In this document: positions 34,024 to 43,347 of the stretch, piece after piece | Position numbering within the stretch: the first letter of the stretch is position 1 | Layout of the letters: each line of letters starts with the position of its first letter | Assembly (NCBI RefSeq): GCF_013336795.1 | Contig: NZ_JAAFZT010000050.1 | Location: 499-64,498, forward strand | DNA from: Alteripontixanthobacter muriae | Lineage (GTDB): Bacteria > Pseudomonadota > Alphaproteobacteria > Sphingomonadales > Sphingomonadaceae | Reading direction: 5' to 3' | DNA: 64,000 bases | Position numbers and translations under genes: made by a program | Notes under the pieces: model-generated | What the model saw: only the letters and a program-made list of their open reading frames with translations | What the model was told of the DNA's origin: nothing | Database searches by the model: none

Positions 34024-36434
34024 ACGACTGGAAGCTGTGCTACGACGGTTTCGATCCCGCTCAGGAAGGCCTGCGCGAGGCGCTTTGCACACTCGGGAAC
34101 GGCTATTTTGCCACGAGGGGAGCCGCCGAAGAAGCCGAAGCGGGCGAATTCCATTATCCGGGCACCTATCTCGCAGGCGGGTATAACCGCCTGACCACGG
34201 ATCTCGCCGGCCGCTCGATCGAAAACGAGGACCTAGTCAATCTGCCAAACTGGCTACCGCTGACATTTCGCCCTGAAGGCGGCGACTGGCTGAACCTGCT
34301 TGCGACCGAGATCCTGTCCTATCGTCAGGAACTCGACATGCAGCATGGCCTGCTGCGGCGGATGATGCGGGTGAAGGACCGCGAGGGTCGGATAACCGCA
34401 ATCAGCGCGACCCGCCTCGTTCACATGCAGGAGCACCATCTGGCAGCCATCGAATGGGAGATCCGGCCGGAAAACTGGTCCGGCAAGGCGACTATCCGCT
34501 CGGCTCTGGATGGCCGCGTGGTCAATTCCGGGGTGGAGCGCTATCGGCAGCTTGCCAGCAGGCACTTCGCCGTCCTGACGGCCGAGCAGGTCGGTGAAGA
34601 GAGCATCGCGCTTCTGGCGGAGACCAGCCAATCCCATCTGCGCATCGCGCAGGTGGCGCGCACCCGTGCGTTTGCCGGCCATCAGCCGGTGCGGCTCGAG
34701 CGGCAGCTGGTCGAGGAACAGGACTTTATCGCGCAGGATCTGGTGGTGGCATCGTCGGCCGACCAGCCACTGAGAGTCGAGAAAGTCGTGGCGATGTATT
34801 CCTCACGCGATCGTGCGATTTCCGATCCGCTGGGGGCCGCGTGCATCTGTATCGCCGGAGCGGGAGATTTCGCAGAGCTGCTCGACAGCCACAAGCGGGC
34901 CTGGTCGCAATTGTGGTGGCACGGCGATCTGGTGCTGGAGGCGCGGCACCGCACGCAGATGATCTTGCGGCTGCATATCTTCCACCTGCTCCAGACCGTC
35001 TCGCCGCATACGGGCGACCTCGACGTCGGGGTGCCCGCTCGCGGCCTGCACGGCGAAGCCTATCGCGGGCACATATTCTGGGACGAGCTGTTCATCTTCC
35101 CGTTTCTCAACCTCCGGCTGCCGCAGATCACGCGTGCGCTGCTGCTGTACCGCTATCGTCGCCTTCCCGAGGCGCGCCGGCTTGCGCGCGAGGCTGGCTT
35201 TCGCGGTGCGATGTATCCCTGGCAAAGCGGCAGCACTGGGCGCGAGGAGACCCAGGTGGTGCATCTCAACCCGAAATCGGGACGCTGGCTTCCAGACAAT
35301 TCGCAGCTTCAGCGTCACGTCAGCGCAGCCATCGCCTACAATGTCTGGCGCTATTACGATGCGACGCGCGATGAGGAATTCCTGAATTTCCATGGGGCCG
35401 AAATGCTGTGCGAGATCGCGCGGTTCTGGGCCAGCATCGCGCGATGGAACCCGAAGCGCGAGCGGTACGATATTTGCGGCGTCATGGGGCCGGACGAGTT
35501 CCATGACTCCTATCCGGACGCCGAGCAGGCAGGTCTGGACAACAATGCCTACACCAATGTGATGGCCAGCTGGGTGCTGCAACGGGCGCTCACCGCGCTC
35601 GACCGGATCGAACCGGTGCGCCGCGGCCAGCTGTGCGAGACGCTGTCCCTTGACGACGCGGAACTCGAGGCTTGGGACGAGATCAGCCGCAAGCTGTTTG
35701 TGCCCTTTCACGACGGCATTCCGAGCCAGTTCGAAGGCTACGAGCATCTGGAGGAATTCGATTGGGAGGGCTATCGCGGGAAATACGGCGACATCCACAG
35801 GCTCGACCGGATTCTCGAGGCAGAAGGCGACAGCGTCAACCGCTACAAGGCCTCCAAACAGGCCGATGTCCTCATGCTGTTCTATCTCTTTTCGATTGAG
35901 GAACTGCAGGAGCAGCTCGAACGGCTCGGCTATTCGATCGATGACGATACGGTCTCCAGAACGATCGACTACTACCGGCAGCGGACGTCCGATGGTTCGA
36001 CGCTGAGCCGGGTCGTTCATTCTTGGGTACTGGCGCACTCTGACCGCTCCCGGTCCTGGACGCTGCTCAGGGAAGCACTCGAAAGCGATGTCGCCGACAC
36101 GCAAGGCGGCACCACCGCCGAAGGGATCCACCTCGGCGCAATGGCGGGCACCGTCGATTTGGTGCAGCGCGGTCAGACGGGGTTGGAAATCAGGGAGGCG
36201 TTCTTTCGCCTCGACCCGCACCTCCCGGAAGATATGCGGGGCCTCAGCTTGCGGCTGCGCTATCGGGGGCACTGGCTCGAACTCGAGTTCGGCTGCGACA
36301 CGTTGACCGTGACCGCGCCGAACGGATGGTCCGGGCCCGAAAGCATCATGATCGGGAGCGATACGTTTCCGTTCGGCGCGGGCGCAAAGCTGGATCTGCA
36401 ATGTCGCGGCGGCAGCTGGTCTAGCGTTGCATAG
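34020..36434 (+). CDS. Glycoside hydrolase family 65 phosphorylase
   Basis: The 804-residue product has the GH65 layout: N-terminal beta-sandwich, (alpha/alpha)6 catalytic barrel (about 320-700) and C-terminal sheet. The motifs HIFWDELFIFPFL, YPWQSGSTGREET and ICGVMGPDEFHD, with the catalytic general-acid glutamate near residue 495, are clear. GH65 enzymes phosphorolyse trehalose, maltose, kojibiose or related sugars to beta-glucose 1-phosphate, the substrate of beta-phosphoglucomutase encoded just upstream (ATGA overlap). With an OtsB domain there, trehalose is the likely substrate, but this is inference. The gene converges on the lactate-permease gene. Confidence 0.9.
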   Translation: MNDWKLCYDGFDPAQEGLREALCTLGNGYFATRGAAEEAEAGEFHYPGTYLAGGYNRLTTDLAGRSIENEDLVNLPNWLPLTFRPEGGDWLNLLATEILSYRQELDMQHGLLRRMMRVKDREGRITAISATRLVHMQEHHLAAIEWEIRPENWSGKATIRSALDGRVVNSGVERYRQLASRHFAVLTAEQVGEESIALLAETSQSHLRIAQVARTRAFAGHQPVRLERQLVEEQDFIAQDLVVASSADQPLRVEKVVAMYSSRDRAISDPLGAACICIAGAGDFAELLDSHKRAWSQLWWHGDLVLEARHRTQMILRLHIFHLLQTVSPHTGDLDVGVPARGLHGEAYRGHIFWDELFIFPFLNLRLPQITRALLLYRYRRLPEARRLAREAGFRGAMYPWQSGSTGREETQVVHLNPKSGRWLPDNSQLQRHVSAAIAYNVWRYYDATRDEEFLNFHGAEMLCEIARFWASIARWNPKRERYDICGVMGPDEFHDSYPDAEQAGLDNNAYTNVMASWVLQRALTALDRIEPVRRGQLCETLSLDDAELEAWDEISRKLFVPFHDGIPSQFEGYEHLEEFDWEGYRGKYGDIHRLDRILEAEGDSVNRYKASKQADVLMLFYLFSIEELQEQLERLGYSIDDDTVSRTIDYYRQRTSDGSTLSRVVHSWVLAHSDRSRSWTLLREALESDVADTQGGTTAEGIHLGAMAGTVDLVQRGQTGLEIREAFFRLDPHLPEDMRGLSLRLRYRGHWLELEFGCDTLTVTAPNGWSGPESIMIGSDTFPFGAGAKLDLQCRGGSWSSVA

Positions 36435-36480
36435 CGGCGGGAGCGATAACCGGCTTCGCCGCTCGCGGGTTTGCCCGCAT

Positions 36481-37974
36481 TCAGCTCAGGGTCGCAACGG
36501 CATACAGCAGCAGGCCGGCGAGGCCGGCGTAAACAAGGCAGACCGGCAGCGTAAACTTCAGGATCGAACCCTCGCGTCCCACAAGGCCGACAGTGGCGGC
36601 CCCGGCAACGATATTGTGCGGAGCGATCACGTTGCCGATCGCGGCGCCGAAACCCTGCCCAGCCAGACCCAGTAGAGGTGACAGTGCAGTTGCCCCGGCG
36701 GCCGTCAGCTGGAAGTCGGCGAGCAGGATGTTGGAAGCCGTGGCCGAGCCGGTGACAAAGGATCCCAGTGCGCCGACCAGCGGCACTGCCAGCGGCCATT
36801 GCGAACCGAGCATTCCGGCCGCTCCTTCCGCCAGAGCGGCGATCATCACGCTGTGAACCATCACTCTAGCCAGCAACAAAACCGCAACCAGCGCCAGAGC
36901 CACCGACGGGAGGCGGGCCGCCGCGCTTGCGAGAGAGGGCACCATTTGTCCGGGCTCGCCGCGTCGGGCCATGGCAGCGCCCCCAAGGGCAAGCATCAGC
37001 ATTGTTCCCGGGTGGTAGAGCGGGGCGACCGTGCTGCTGAATCGCCCGGCCATGCTCCATTCCAGCGTGAAGCCCTGCAGCGCCTGCGCAATCGGGGGAA
37101 TGGTGCGGGTGGCCAGGATGATCGCGAGCACTAGCGCATACGGCAGGCCGGAACGAAGAACCGCCATGCCGTCGACAGACTTCGCTCCCGGCCCGGCAGG
37201 CCATCTCCACCGGGCAAAGCTAATGAATAGCAGACCGCCGATCAGCGCACCGCCCAGCGCCGGCAATTCCGGCCCGGCCAGCCATGCCAGGGCGAGCGCC
37301 GGGATCAGGAAGAGCAGCGCCGCGACCGGTGCCGCCCCCCATGCGGCGCCGGTGGGCGGGCGTGCCAGGCGAAATAAGAGGAATGTCAGTGTCCATCCCA
37401 GTGCGGCATGGAATAGCATGATCGTCGCCGAGAGTATCCGGGGCTCGCCCGGCAGAGCCTCAAGCAAGGGCACCATCGGGGTTCCGACCGCACCGAACGA
37501 GACGGCGGCCACGTGACCGATCAGGGCCAGCAGCAGCGACCGGTGCGGGGAAAAACCCAGCGATACCAGCATCGGTGCGACCAGCGCTATCGGGGTTCCG
37601 AAACCCGCCGCCCCTTCCAGCAGCAGGGCAAAGAACCATGCAAGCACCAGCGCCTGCACTTCGCGCCGGTCGGAGACCGATGCCAGCCAGTCCCCGATCT
37701 GCTGCGAGGCACCGGAGCGGGTCTGGAATTCATACAGGGCAAGTGCTGGAAACACGATCCACAGGATCGTTGCCGCGGTAAAGCCCGCCTCGAGCAGCGG
37801 TCCGAGAAGCGACGCCGGATCGGTCCCGTAATCGAACGCAATTATCGCCAGCGCGATAGCCGTCGCCGCTCCGGCCAAGCCCGCCTTCGCTGCCGTCCAG
37901 CCGAGCCCGATCATGCCTATCAGCAAGATCAAAATCGGCAGCAGGGCAAGCAGTTGCATCATGTCCTCATGCAA
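36481..37974 (-). CDS. L-lactate permease family transporter (LctP)
   Basis: The 497-residue product is a 12-14-segment membrane protein with LctP family marks: FALLLEGAAGFGTPIALVAP, VALLEALPGEPRIL-like PMVPLLEALPGEP, and LPLVGALGSFVTGSATASNILLADFQ followed by GNVIAPHNIVAGAATVGL. It moves lactate or glycolate with protons across the inner membrane. It overlaps the upstream D-lactate dehydrogenase gene by 8 bp, so the pair probably makes and exports (or imports and oxidises) D-lactate. The short hairpin GCGGG-TTTG-CCCGC at 36465-36478 lies between it and the convergent GH65 gene. Confidence 0.9.
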   Translation of the reverse strand: MHEDMMQLLALLPILILLIGMIGLGWTAAKAGLAGAATAIALAIIAFDYGTDPASLLGPLLEAGFTAATILWIVFPALALYEFQTRSGASQQIGDWLASVSDRREVQALVLAWFFALLLEGAAGFGTPIALVAPMLVSLGFSPHRSLLLALIGHVAAVSFGAVGTPMVPLLEALPGEPRILSATIMLFHAALGWTLTFLLFRLARPPTGAAWGAAPVAALLFLIPALALAWLAGPELPALGGALIGGLLFISFARWRWPAGPGAKSVDGMAVLRSGLPYALVLAIILATRTIPPIAQALQGFTLEWSMAGRFSSTVAPLYHPGTMLMLALGGAAMARRGEPGQMVPSLASAAARLPSVALALVAVLLLARVMVHSVMIAALAEGAAGMLGSQWPLAVPLVGALGSFVTGSATASNILLADFQLTAAGATALSPLLGLAGQGFGAAIGNVIAPHNIVAGAATVGLVGREGSILKFTLPVCLVYAGLAGLLLYAVATLS

Positions 37975-38977
37975 GCATTTCTACCGATACCGTGTGGTTG
38001 GGCCGGCCAGTGGCGGCGAACTGCGAGATGTTGCCGATCGTCGTCTCGGCGATCGCGGTCAGCGCTTCGATTGTCAGAAACGCCTGATGCCCCGTGATAA
38101 GCACGTTGGGGAAGGTGAGCAGGCGGGCAAAGACATCGTCCTGGATGATCGTGCCGGAAAGGTTCTCGAAGAACAGGTCGCTTTCTTCCTCATACACATC
38201 CAGCCCCACATGGCCGATCCTCCCGCTCTTGAGCCCCCGGATCAGGCTGCGCGCTTCGACTAGCGCGCCGCGGCCGGTATTGATGATCATCACCCCCGGC
38301 TTCATCGTGGCGATTGCCTCGGCATCCACCAGGTGATGCGTGTGCGGCGTCAGCGGGCAATGGAGCGACACGATGTCAGCCTGGGCAAACAGATCGGGCA
38401 GATCGACATATTCGGCGCCGGTCTCGACGAATGCGGGATCGTGCCGGGGATCGAAGCCCAGGACATGGCAGCCGAAGCCCCGCATGATGCGCGCCAGGCA
38501 GATGCCTATCTTGCCCGTGCCCACAATCCCGATGGTCCGGCCCTTGAGATCGAAGCCCACCAGCCCGTCGAGGGCGAAATTGCCTTCGCGCACCCGCGCA
38601 TATGCCTTGTGGATCTTGCGGTTCAATGAGAGAATGAGAGCGATCGTATGTTCCGCGACAGCCTCGGGCGAGTAGGCCGGAACGCGCGCTATGGCGATGC
38701 CCATATCCCGCGCGGCAACGAGATCGACATTGTTGAAGCCAGCGCATCGCAAGGCCACCAAGCGAATCCCGCGATCCATGATATTGGTCAACACTTCGCG
38801 GTCGAGCGTATCGTTGACGAAAGCACAGATCGCATCGCAGTGTCCGCTCAGGGCCGCTGTCTCGGAACTTAGCCGCATCTCGAGAAACCGCAGCTCATGG
38901 GAGTTATCCTGCGCAGCGTTCGCCCGCTCAAGGAACGTCCGATCATATGCCTTGGTGCTGTATACTGCTACTTTCAT
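37967..38977 (-). CDS. ldhA: D-lactate dehydrogenase (2-hydroxyacid dehydrogenase)
   Basis: The 336-residue product follows the fermentative LdhA pattern: MKVAVYSTKAYD start, RCAGFNNVDL, NAD-binding GIVGTGKIG, LHCPLTPHTHHLVD, NTGRGALVEARSLI, GLDVYEEESDLFFENLSG and ITGHQAFLTIEA with the catalytic histidine. It should reduce pyruvate to D-lactate with NADH. It shares an operon with the lactate permease. No certain FNR-type site is visible in the 393 bp upstream. Confidence 0.92.
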   Translation of the reverse strand: MKVAVYSTKAYDRTFLERANAAQDNSHELRFLEMRLSSETAALSGHCDAICAFVNDTLDREVLTNIMDRGIRLVALRCAGFNNVDLVAARDMGIAIARVPAYSPEAVAEHTIALILSLNRKIHKAYARVREGNFALDGLVGFDLKGRTIGIVGTGKIGICLARIMRGFGCHVLGFDPRHDPAFVETGAEYVDLPDLFAQADIVSLHCPLTPHTHHLVDAEAIATMKPGVMIINTGRGALVEARSLIRGLKSGRIGHVGLDVYEEESDLFFENLSGTIIQDDVFARLLTFPNVLITGHQAFLTIEALTAIAETTIGNISQFAATGRPNHTVSVEMLA

Positions 38978-39351
38978 GTCCGTACTCCACGTCTGGTCCC
39001 CGCTTTACGATCGGAGGCTTGTTCATCAATACGCGTGCGACTACAAAGCTCGAATTACAGAGATCAGGGCGCGCAGATCCCATTGCCAATGGCGGCATCA
39101 AGGGCAGCTATCCCGAAGTCACGCCTGATACCTGCCGGTCCGGTTTGTCCGACGTTGCAGGCAGATCGACCCTACTGATCCAATGTCCGCTTTCAGGCGA
39201 TCGTCGGCAACGCTTCGATGACCGGCATGGGGCGCTTTGCTGCCGCCGGATCAAAGCTGAACGAACGGCAGCTATCAGGCTCCCGCGGCGGACCGCTCAA
39301 CGTCCGTAATTGGGGCGCGAAGCGGACCGGCAGCTTTCACTAGGACCCCTG
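38978..39351. other. Gene-free stretch between ldhA and the GHKL gene
   Basis: No convincing gene. The right half contains short repeated words (AATGTCCGCTTTC near 39182, GCGGACC near 39293 and 39322, GGCAGCTTTC near 39329) of the type seen in the composite repeat at 25249-25376. It should also hold the ldhA promoter near its left end. No integrase or att site is certain, but see the 9-bp repeat at 39349 in the findings. Confidence 0.45.
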
Positions 39352-39370
39352 GTGCGGCTTCGGGCCGCAC
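39352..39370 (-). terminator. Hairpin at the end of the GHKL ATPase gene
   Basis: GTGCGGC and GCCGCAC are exact inverted complements around a TTCGG loop, directly abutting the stop codon of the leftward gene. Position and a 7-bp GC-rich stem suggest transcription termination for that gene, but no T-run follows on the minus strand, so it is a weak intrinsic terminator at best. Confidence 0.45.
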
Positions 39371-41299
39371 TCAGGCCGATAGACCGAAGCCGCCCTGGCG
39401 AGAAGCCGGCTCGGCGACGAAGGAATCCGCATCCAAGCCAGCTTCGCGCAGGAACGGCGCTTCCGACAGGCGGGCATAGAGATTGAGCATCCGCGTTTCG
39501 GCGCGCTTGATGAATGTCTCATAGGCCATTGGGATGATTTTCGTCCGGCCTTCCTCGCGGACGCCCTCGCGCGGGCTAAGTCGGGATCCGAGGACGAAGC
39601 AGGTGACGCGAGTGCCATCGTCGACCAGGCCTTGGGTCTGCAGTTCGACGACATACCTCCAGGCTTGGTTCTTCTGGTCCATGCCGATCGCGATGCCCGG
39701 CCGCTTGAGCTCGACGACGACCAGGTGAGCGACACCGATCACCTCATGCTGATCGTCAAAAGCCGGCCGCGCGAACAAACCGACACTACCATCGGGTAGG
39801 ATGACGAAATCGGGACGATTGAGGCTGCCGGGGGCGGTGCCGCCGAGCAGTTTTCTGATGACTTCCGACATACCGCGATTGGAGGTGAACTCGATGCTCT
39901 CAAACTCGGGTCCGAAGACCCACAGGCTGCGTTCGATAAGCGGCTGCAGTTCACGAACCTCGTCGGCACGTTCGTCGCGAAGCTTGTCGTGCAGCTCAGC
40001 GATCAGCTTCAGTCGGCTTTGAATCTCATCGAGCGCCAGCTTGGCCGTTGTGACGCTCCAGTCCGCGAGAATGCCGTCGAGTTGGTCCAGCTCACCGGGC
40101 TGAAGCCCGTGCAGCCGCGCGAGCAGGCTGTATTGGGAGGACGACGCCTCCAGATTAACAAGAATGCCGGCGACCTGCTCGATCTGCTCCGCCGAGATTC
40201 CAGGGCAGGTGTCGATGACCTGATCGACGAAGCTCGTCCAGCGCTCGCGAGCGCTCGGCGCGATTTTGACAATGGTGGAGGCATAGCGATCGTGGACCGC
40301 CTCCTTTGCTTCTGATCGCCGCTCGAAGCTGAACGCGGTAATTTCCTCGCGGATCTTGTCTTGAACGGCGACTTGCGTCTTTTTCCACGTCTCATTGTCT
40401 GACTGAAACCCCGACCAATCCGGCAGAACCGCGTCGGTGTCGGCTAGGAAGTCGGCGAAGACGATGAAGGTGAAGCGCTTGGCTTCGCTCGTCCGGCCGT
40501 CGAGAACACGTTCGTAGTCGGTACCGCGCCAGCCGCAATCACCGACCAGCCGGTTGTTTACGTGCCAGGCGATGCCGTGCTGGCGGGTGGTCCGATCGGC
40601 CCGCTGGGAGTCGATCATGAGAATTCGTGCGCGGCCGATCTCGGGAATATCGACGATGCTCTCCCGCACGAAGTCCTGCGGGATGTCGTCGAAGGTGACG
40701 GCTTGACCGTCGACCGACACATTAAAGTTAGGGTCCGTCAGAAAGCGGGTTCCGAGCACTTCGCGAACGTCGGCAGCACTTAGGCGCAGGCGCGTCGGTT
40801 CGACAGCCTCGATCTCGACGCCATGCCCAGCGCTCTGCTCACGGTGGATGACTTTCCAGTCGAAGGGCCGCGGGCCTCCTCGGGAGACCCGGTAAGTAAC
40901 TTTCTCGCCTCCGGCCTCGACGGTAATCTCATAGGGGTTCGAAAAAGCGAACCCGCCATGCCGACCACGGCCATTGCGTCCATAGATTCGACGCCGCGCC
41001 AACTCGGACTGGTCCGATGGCGGCGAGACATATTCGCCTTCGAGTTTCACACGGTTGTAGTCGAATACGCCCCAGCGCTGCTCGAACTGCTCGGCCGTCA
41101 TGCCGCGCCCATTATCCTTGATCGAGAATTTGCGGGAGCCGTCGTTTGTGGGCCAGACGATATCGACCTTCGTCGCATAGGCGTCCCAAGCGTTGGCTAC
41201 CAGCTCGACCAGGGCAACTGAAAGATCGGAAATGATCGGACCGGCATGGCGATCGAGGAATCGCTGGTCGAACGCCAGCAGCGGTTGTTCAGAACCCAT
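39371..41299 (-). CDS. GHKL ATPase with C-terminal PD-(D/E)XK-like nuclease domain
   Basis: The 642-residue product begins with a GHKL (Hsp90/MutL/MORC-type) ATPase domain (about 15-190): LVELVANAWDAYAT as the N box, IKDNGRGM as the metal/adenine motif, YGRNGRGRHGG as the glycine-rich lid. A long middle part (about 200-470) is helical. The end (about 490-600) has RPDF and 33 residues later VVVELKRPG, the D...ExK pattern of PD-(D/E)XK nucleases, plus QAWRYV. ATP-gated nucleases of this build occur in anti-phage or DNA-conflict systems. It stands alone beside tRNA-Leu, which supports acquisition. ATG 41299 is preferred to TTG 41305. Confidence 0.75.
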   Translation of the reverse strand: MGSEQPLLAFDQRFLDRHAGPIISDLSVALVELVANAWDAYATKVDIVWPTNDGSRKFSIKDNGRGMTAEQFEQRWGVFDYNRVKLEGEYVSPPSDQSELARRRIYGRNGRGRHGGFAFSNPYEITVEAGGEKVTYRVSRGGPRPFDWKVIHREQSAGHGVEIEAVEPTRLRLSAADVREVLGTRFLTDPNFNVSVDGQAVTFDDIPQDFVRESIVDIPEIGRARILMIDSQRADRTTRQHGIAWHVNNRLVGDCGWRGTDYERVLDGRTSEAKRFTFIVFADFLADTDAVLPDWSGFQSDNETWKKTQVAVQDKIREEITAFSFERRSEAKEAVHDRYASTIVKIAPSARERWTSFVDQVIDTCPGISAEQIEQVAGILVNLEASSSQYSLLARLHGLQPGELDQLDGILADWSVTTAKLALDEIQSRLKLIAELHDKLRDERADEVRELQPLIERSLWVFGPEFESIEFTSNRGMSEVIRKLLGGTAPGSLNRPDFVILPDGSVGLFARPAFDDQHEVIGVAHLVVVELKRPGIAIGMDQKNQAWRYVVELQTQGLVDDGTRVTCFVLGSRLSPREGVREEGRTKIIPMAYETFIKRAETRMLNLYARLSEAPFLREAGLDADSFVAEPASRQGGFGLSA

Positions 41300-41774
41300 A
41301 ACCAATCCCCCAAAGGCCTCTTAGCGGGGCATCCCTCCCCGGCACGGCACTCACCACAACCTAGAACCCGTCCTTTGGCTTCTGTCTATATCCTTTCAAC
41401 CACCTATCTACGGTACAGTAAGGTGGCCACTTTGAGGATACGCCACCGGCGCGCTGAACGGCAAAGATTGGCGCGCGAAGCTGCCATCGGTGTCAGTCTG
41501 AACCAATGGCAGCTTCTGAGGAAAAATCGCGATCTCTCGAATGATCGAGATGAGGGCGCAAAGCAGCCGCTCAGGCTCATGAGCACAATCGGCATTGCAG
41601 TCGTGCTTCCCAAGGGCGAGATTTTGCACCAAGCCGACTAGCGTTTGCTAGCGATCGCTCGGTGCTCTCTGACTGCAATATTTGTAAGAGGAGTTTCGAA
41701 AGGGCGCGGAATCGCGCGGCCTACACCGGTAGTGGGCACCAAGTGTGCCGTTGAAGTCTCAATTAAGGACTGTC
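41300..41774. other. Gene-free stretch between GHKL gene and tRNA-Leu
   Basis: No gene that I can support. Short frames exist on both strands without family features. An interrupted inverted repeat (CCACCT near 41399 and AGGTGG near 41420) lies about 100 bp upstream of the GHKL gene and could be its operator. The tRNA 3' end borders the stretch on the right, so this is where remains of an integrase or att site would be expected; none is seen beyond a 9-bp repeat. Confidence 0.45.
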
Positions 41775-41861
41775 TGGTGCGGTCGAGAAGACTCGAACTT
41801 CCACGGCCTTTCGGCCACAACGACCTCAACGTTGCGCGTCTACCAGTTCCGCCACGACCGC
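41775..41861 (-). tRNA. tRNA-Leu (anticodon GAG)
   Basis: The minus strand gives an 87-nt class II tRNA. Acceptor GCGGTCG pairs with CGACCGC, followed by A and encoded CCA. The D-arm has GGCGGAACTGGTAGACGC, typical of tRNA-Leu. The anticodon stem CAACG/CGTTG encloses TTGAGGT, anticodon GAG. A long variable arm (TGTGGCCGAAAGGCCGTGG) and T-arm GTTCGAGTC are present. It reads CUC/CUU leucine codons. Confidence 0.95.
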
Positions 41862-42069
41862 ACTAAAGTCTGAAAAGCGGCCAAGGCGCGCTTCACGGGG
41901 TAGGCGGGCGCCATTAGCAAAGCGCCTTGCAGGCTGCAAGCGCCATGTTGGCACACGAGGTCGTTTCTGACAGGTTCGCCATTAACCTTTGGCAAGGGAG
42001 GTGTCCTCATCCGGGACTGGATTAAGGATCCGCTAGTAAGAATGGTAAAGATTTTCGAAAGATCACGGC

Positions 42070-42285
42070 ATGCTTGCCGCCGCTCTTGTTCTGACCGCCT
42101 GCTGTGCAGGGTCCGGTGCGGCCACGCCGGAGGCACCGCGTGCGCCCGTCGCCATGACCTCCAAGGCCAGCGTTCGGGTGGTACGCGCCGAGAAGATCGA
42201 GTTTGAAAAAGCTGAACCTGCCGAGCAGCAAGCGAGGCGGCGAACAGTGGTACGGGACGGTCGGCGACTGATCGAATTTGTCTAG
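42070..42285 (+). CDS. Small putative lipoprotein
   Basis: The 71-residue product starts with a hydrophobic stretch ending in a lipobox-like LVLTAC (cysteine near residue 11), followed by a proline/alanine-rich linker and a basic C-terminal half. It would be a tiny membrane-anchored lipoprotein. The signal has almost no basic n-region at this start and no clear ribosome site is present, so the start is doubtful. It converges on the zinc-ribbon gene. I recognise no family. Confidence 0.45.
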   Translation: MLAAALVLTACCAGSGAATPEAPRAPVAMTSKASVRVVRAEKIEFEKAEPAEQQARRRTVVRDGRRLIEFV

Positions 42286-42319
42286 CGCCCGTCGCCTGTA
42301 ACCAGCAGATCGAAGCCCG

Positions 42320-43177
42320 TCAGTCCGGTTTCCAGCCAATCTCGGCGAATTTGGCGGAGCGCGGGACGTCGGTGACGGCCTCGTTGATCGTGACCGATTC
42401 TCCCGGCGCCAGGCTTCTCTGCGGCGGGGCGACTTCCCAGCTATAGACGATCCGGTCGCGGGCATCGCGCAGCACGATCAGGATGGAGGGCACTGCGCGC
42501 GTTTCCCGCCCGACATTGGTGACCGACCCGCTGGCGCCGAAGAACTCGGTACCGTTCGGCAGTTCGCGCCGGTCCTGCTGGTCTGCCGGAAATTCCAGAA
42601 CGAGGTCCGGCTGTTCGACGGCGAAAGTCGGACGGCTGACCGGCATCCAGTCGGGCAGGCCCCAATAGCTGACCGCAGCCACCGCGCCCAGCGCCAGCAC
42701 GGCGAATATCGCCGCAGCCGCCGTCCAGACTTTCAGCGGATTGCGGCGGGGGCGAAATGGCGGACGGGAGTCGAATTGCGAGAAATCGTCGTCCAGCTCG
42801 TCGCGCGGCGCAAAGCCGGTCGGCAAGCGCGATCCGCGGTCCACCGTCGGCGGCACGGGTTCAGGTTCCCCATCCTCAGCGCTTACGTGCTCGGCCGTGC
42901 TTTCAGTGATGTCAGCGTCTGCGGCACGCTTTTCGGCTGCTGCTGTGGGCGCGCCCTCGCTTTTAGCGCGAACGCTGATAGCAGGGGCGGAGCTAGCCGT
43001 TTCCGCCGGTACCATGGCGCCGGTTGCTTCGGCAGGTTCTGCCCGCTCCGACAGGCCGTGCCCTTCCTGGAACCAGCTGTGTCGGCATTTCGCGCAGCGC
43101 ACGGTCCGGCCTTCCACGCCTACGGCGCTGTCAGGGACAACATAGCGCGTGGAGCAGGCGGGGCATGCGATGATCAT
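42320..43177 (-). CDS. Zinc-ribbon (MJ0042-type) membrane protein
   Basis: The 285-residue product begins with a zinc ribbon, IIACPACSTRYVVPDSAVG and VRCAKCRHSW (two CxxC pairs), of the MJ0042/zf-ribbon type. A long acidic disordered linker follows, then basic residues, one membrane segment (about 155-175) and a periplasmic immunoglobulin-like domain of the DUF3426 kind. I chose ATG 43177 because the ribbon starts there. Function is unknown; this type often sits beside ftsE in sphingomonads and is divergent from it here, sharing about 170 bp of control region. Confidence 0.85.
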   Translation of the reverse strand: MIIACPACSTRYVVPDSAVGVEGRTVRCAKCRHSWFQEGHGLSERAEPAEATGAMVPAETASSAPAISVRAKSEGAPTAAAEKRAADADITESTAEHVSAEDGEPEPVPPTVDRGSRLPTGFAPRDELDDDFSQFDSRPPFRPRRNPLKVWTAAAAIFAVLALGAVAAVSYWGLPDWMPVSRPTFAVEQPDLVLEFPADQQDRRELPNGTEFFGASGSVTNVGRETRAVPSILIVLRDARDRIVYSWEVAPPQRSLAPGESVTINEAVTDVPRSAKFAEIGWKPD

Positions 43178-43347
43178 GGTGACCGATGCCTTTACGACGC
43201 TATGGCGCGCATTGCCAAGTGTCTGGCCGTGGAACACTGCTCAAGATGCCTTTTTTCCACATCGAAGCGCGGCTATAGCCGCCCGCAGATGCCAAATGCG
43301 CGCCCAACCCTCGCCTTCAGTGGCAAAATGTCACGAGGACGCGCGGC

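Noticed and set aside
32371-34092. A 573-codon open frame antisense to the HAD/trehalose-phosphatase fusion
   Set aside because: The plus strand has clear HAD motifs in both halves; the antisense product is unlike any known protein.
34803-36401. A 532-codon open frame antisense to the GH65 gene
   Set aside because: Shadow of a strongly supported GH65 gene with no domain features.
36465-36478. Small hairpin GCGGG-TTTG-CCCGC between the GH65 and lactate-permease genes as a terminator
   Set aside because: A 5-bp stem without T-run is too weak to list as a terminator.
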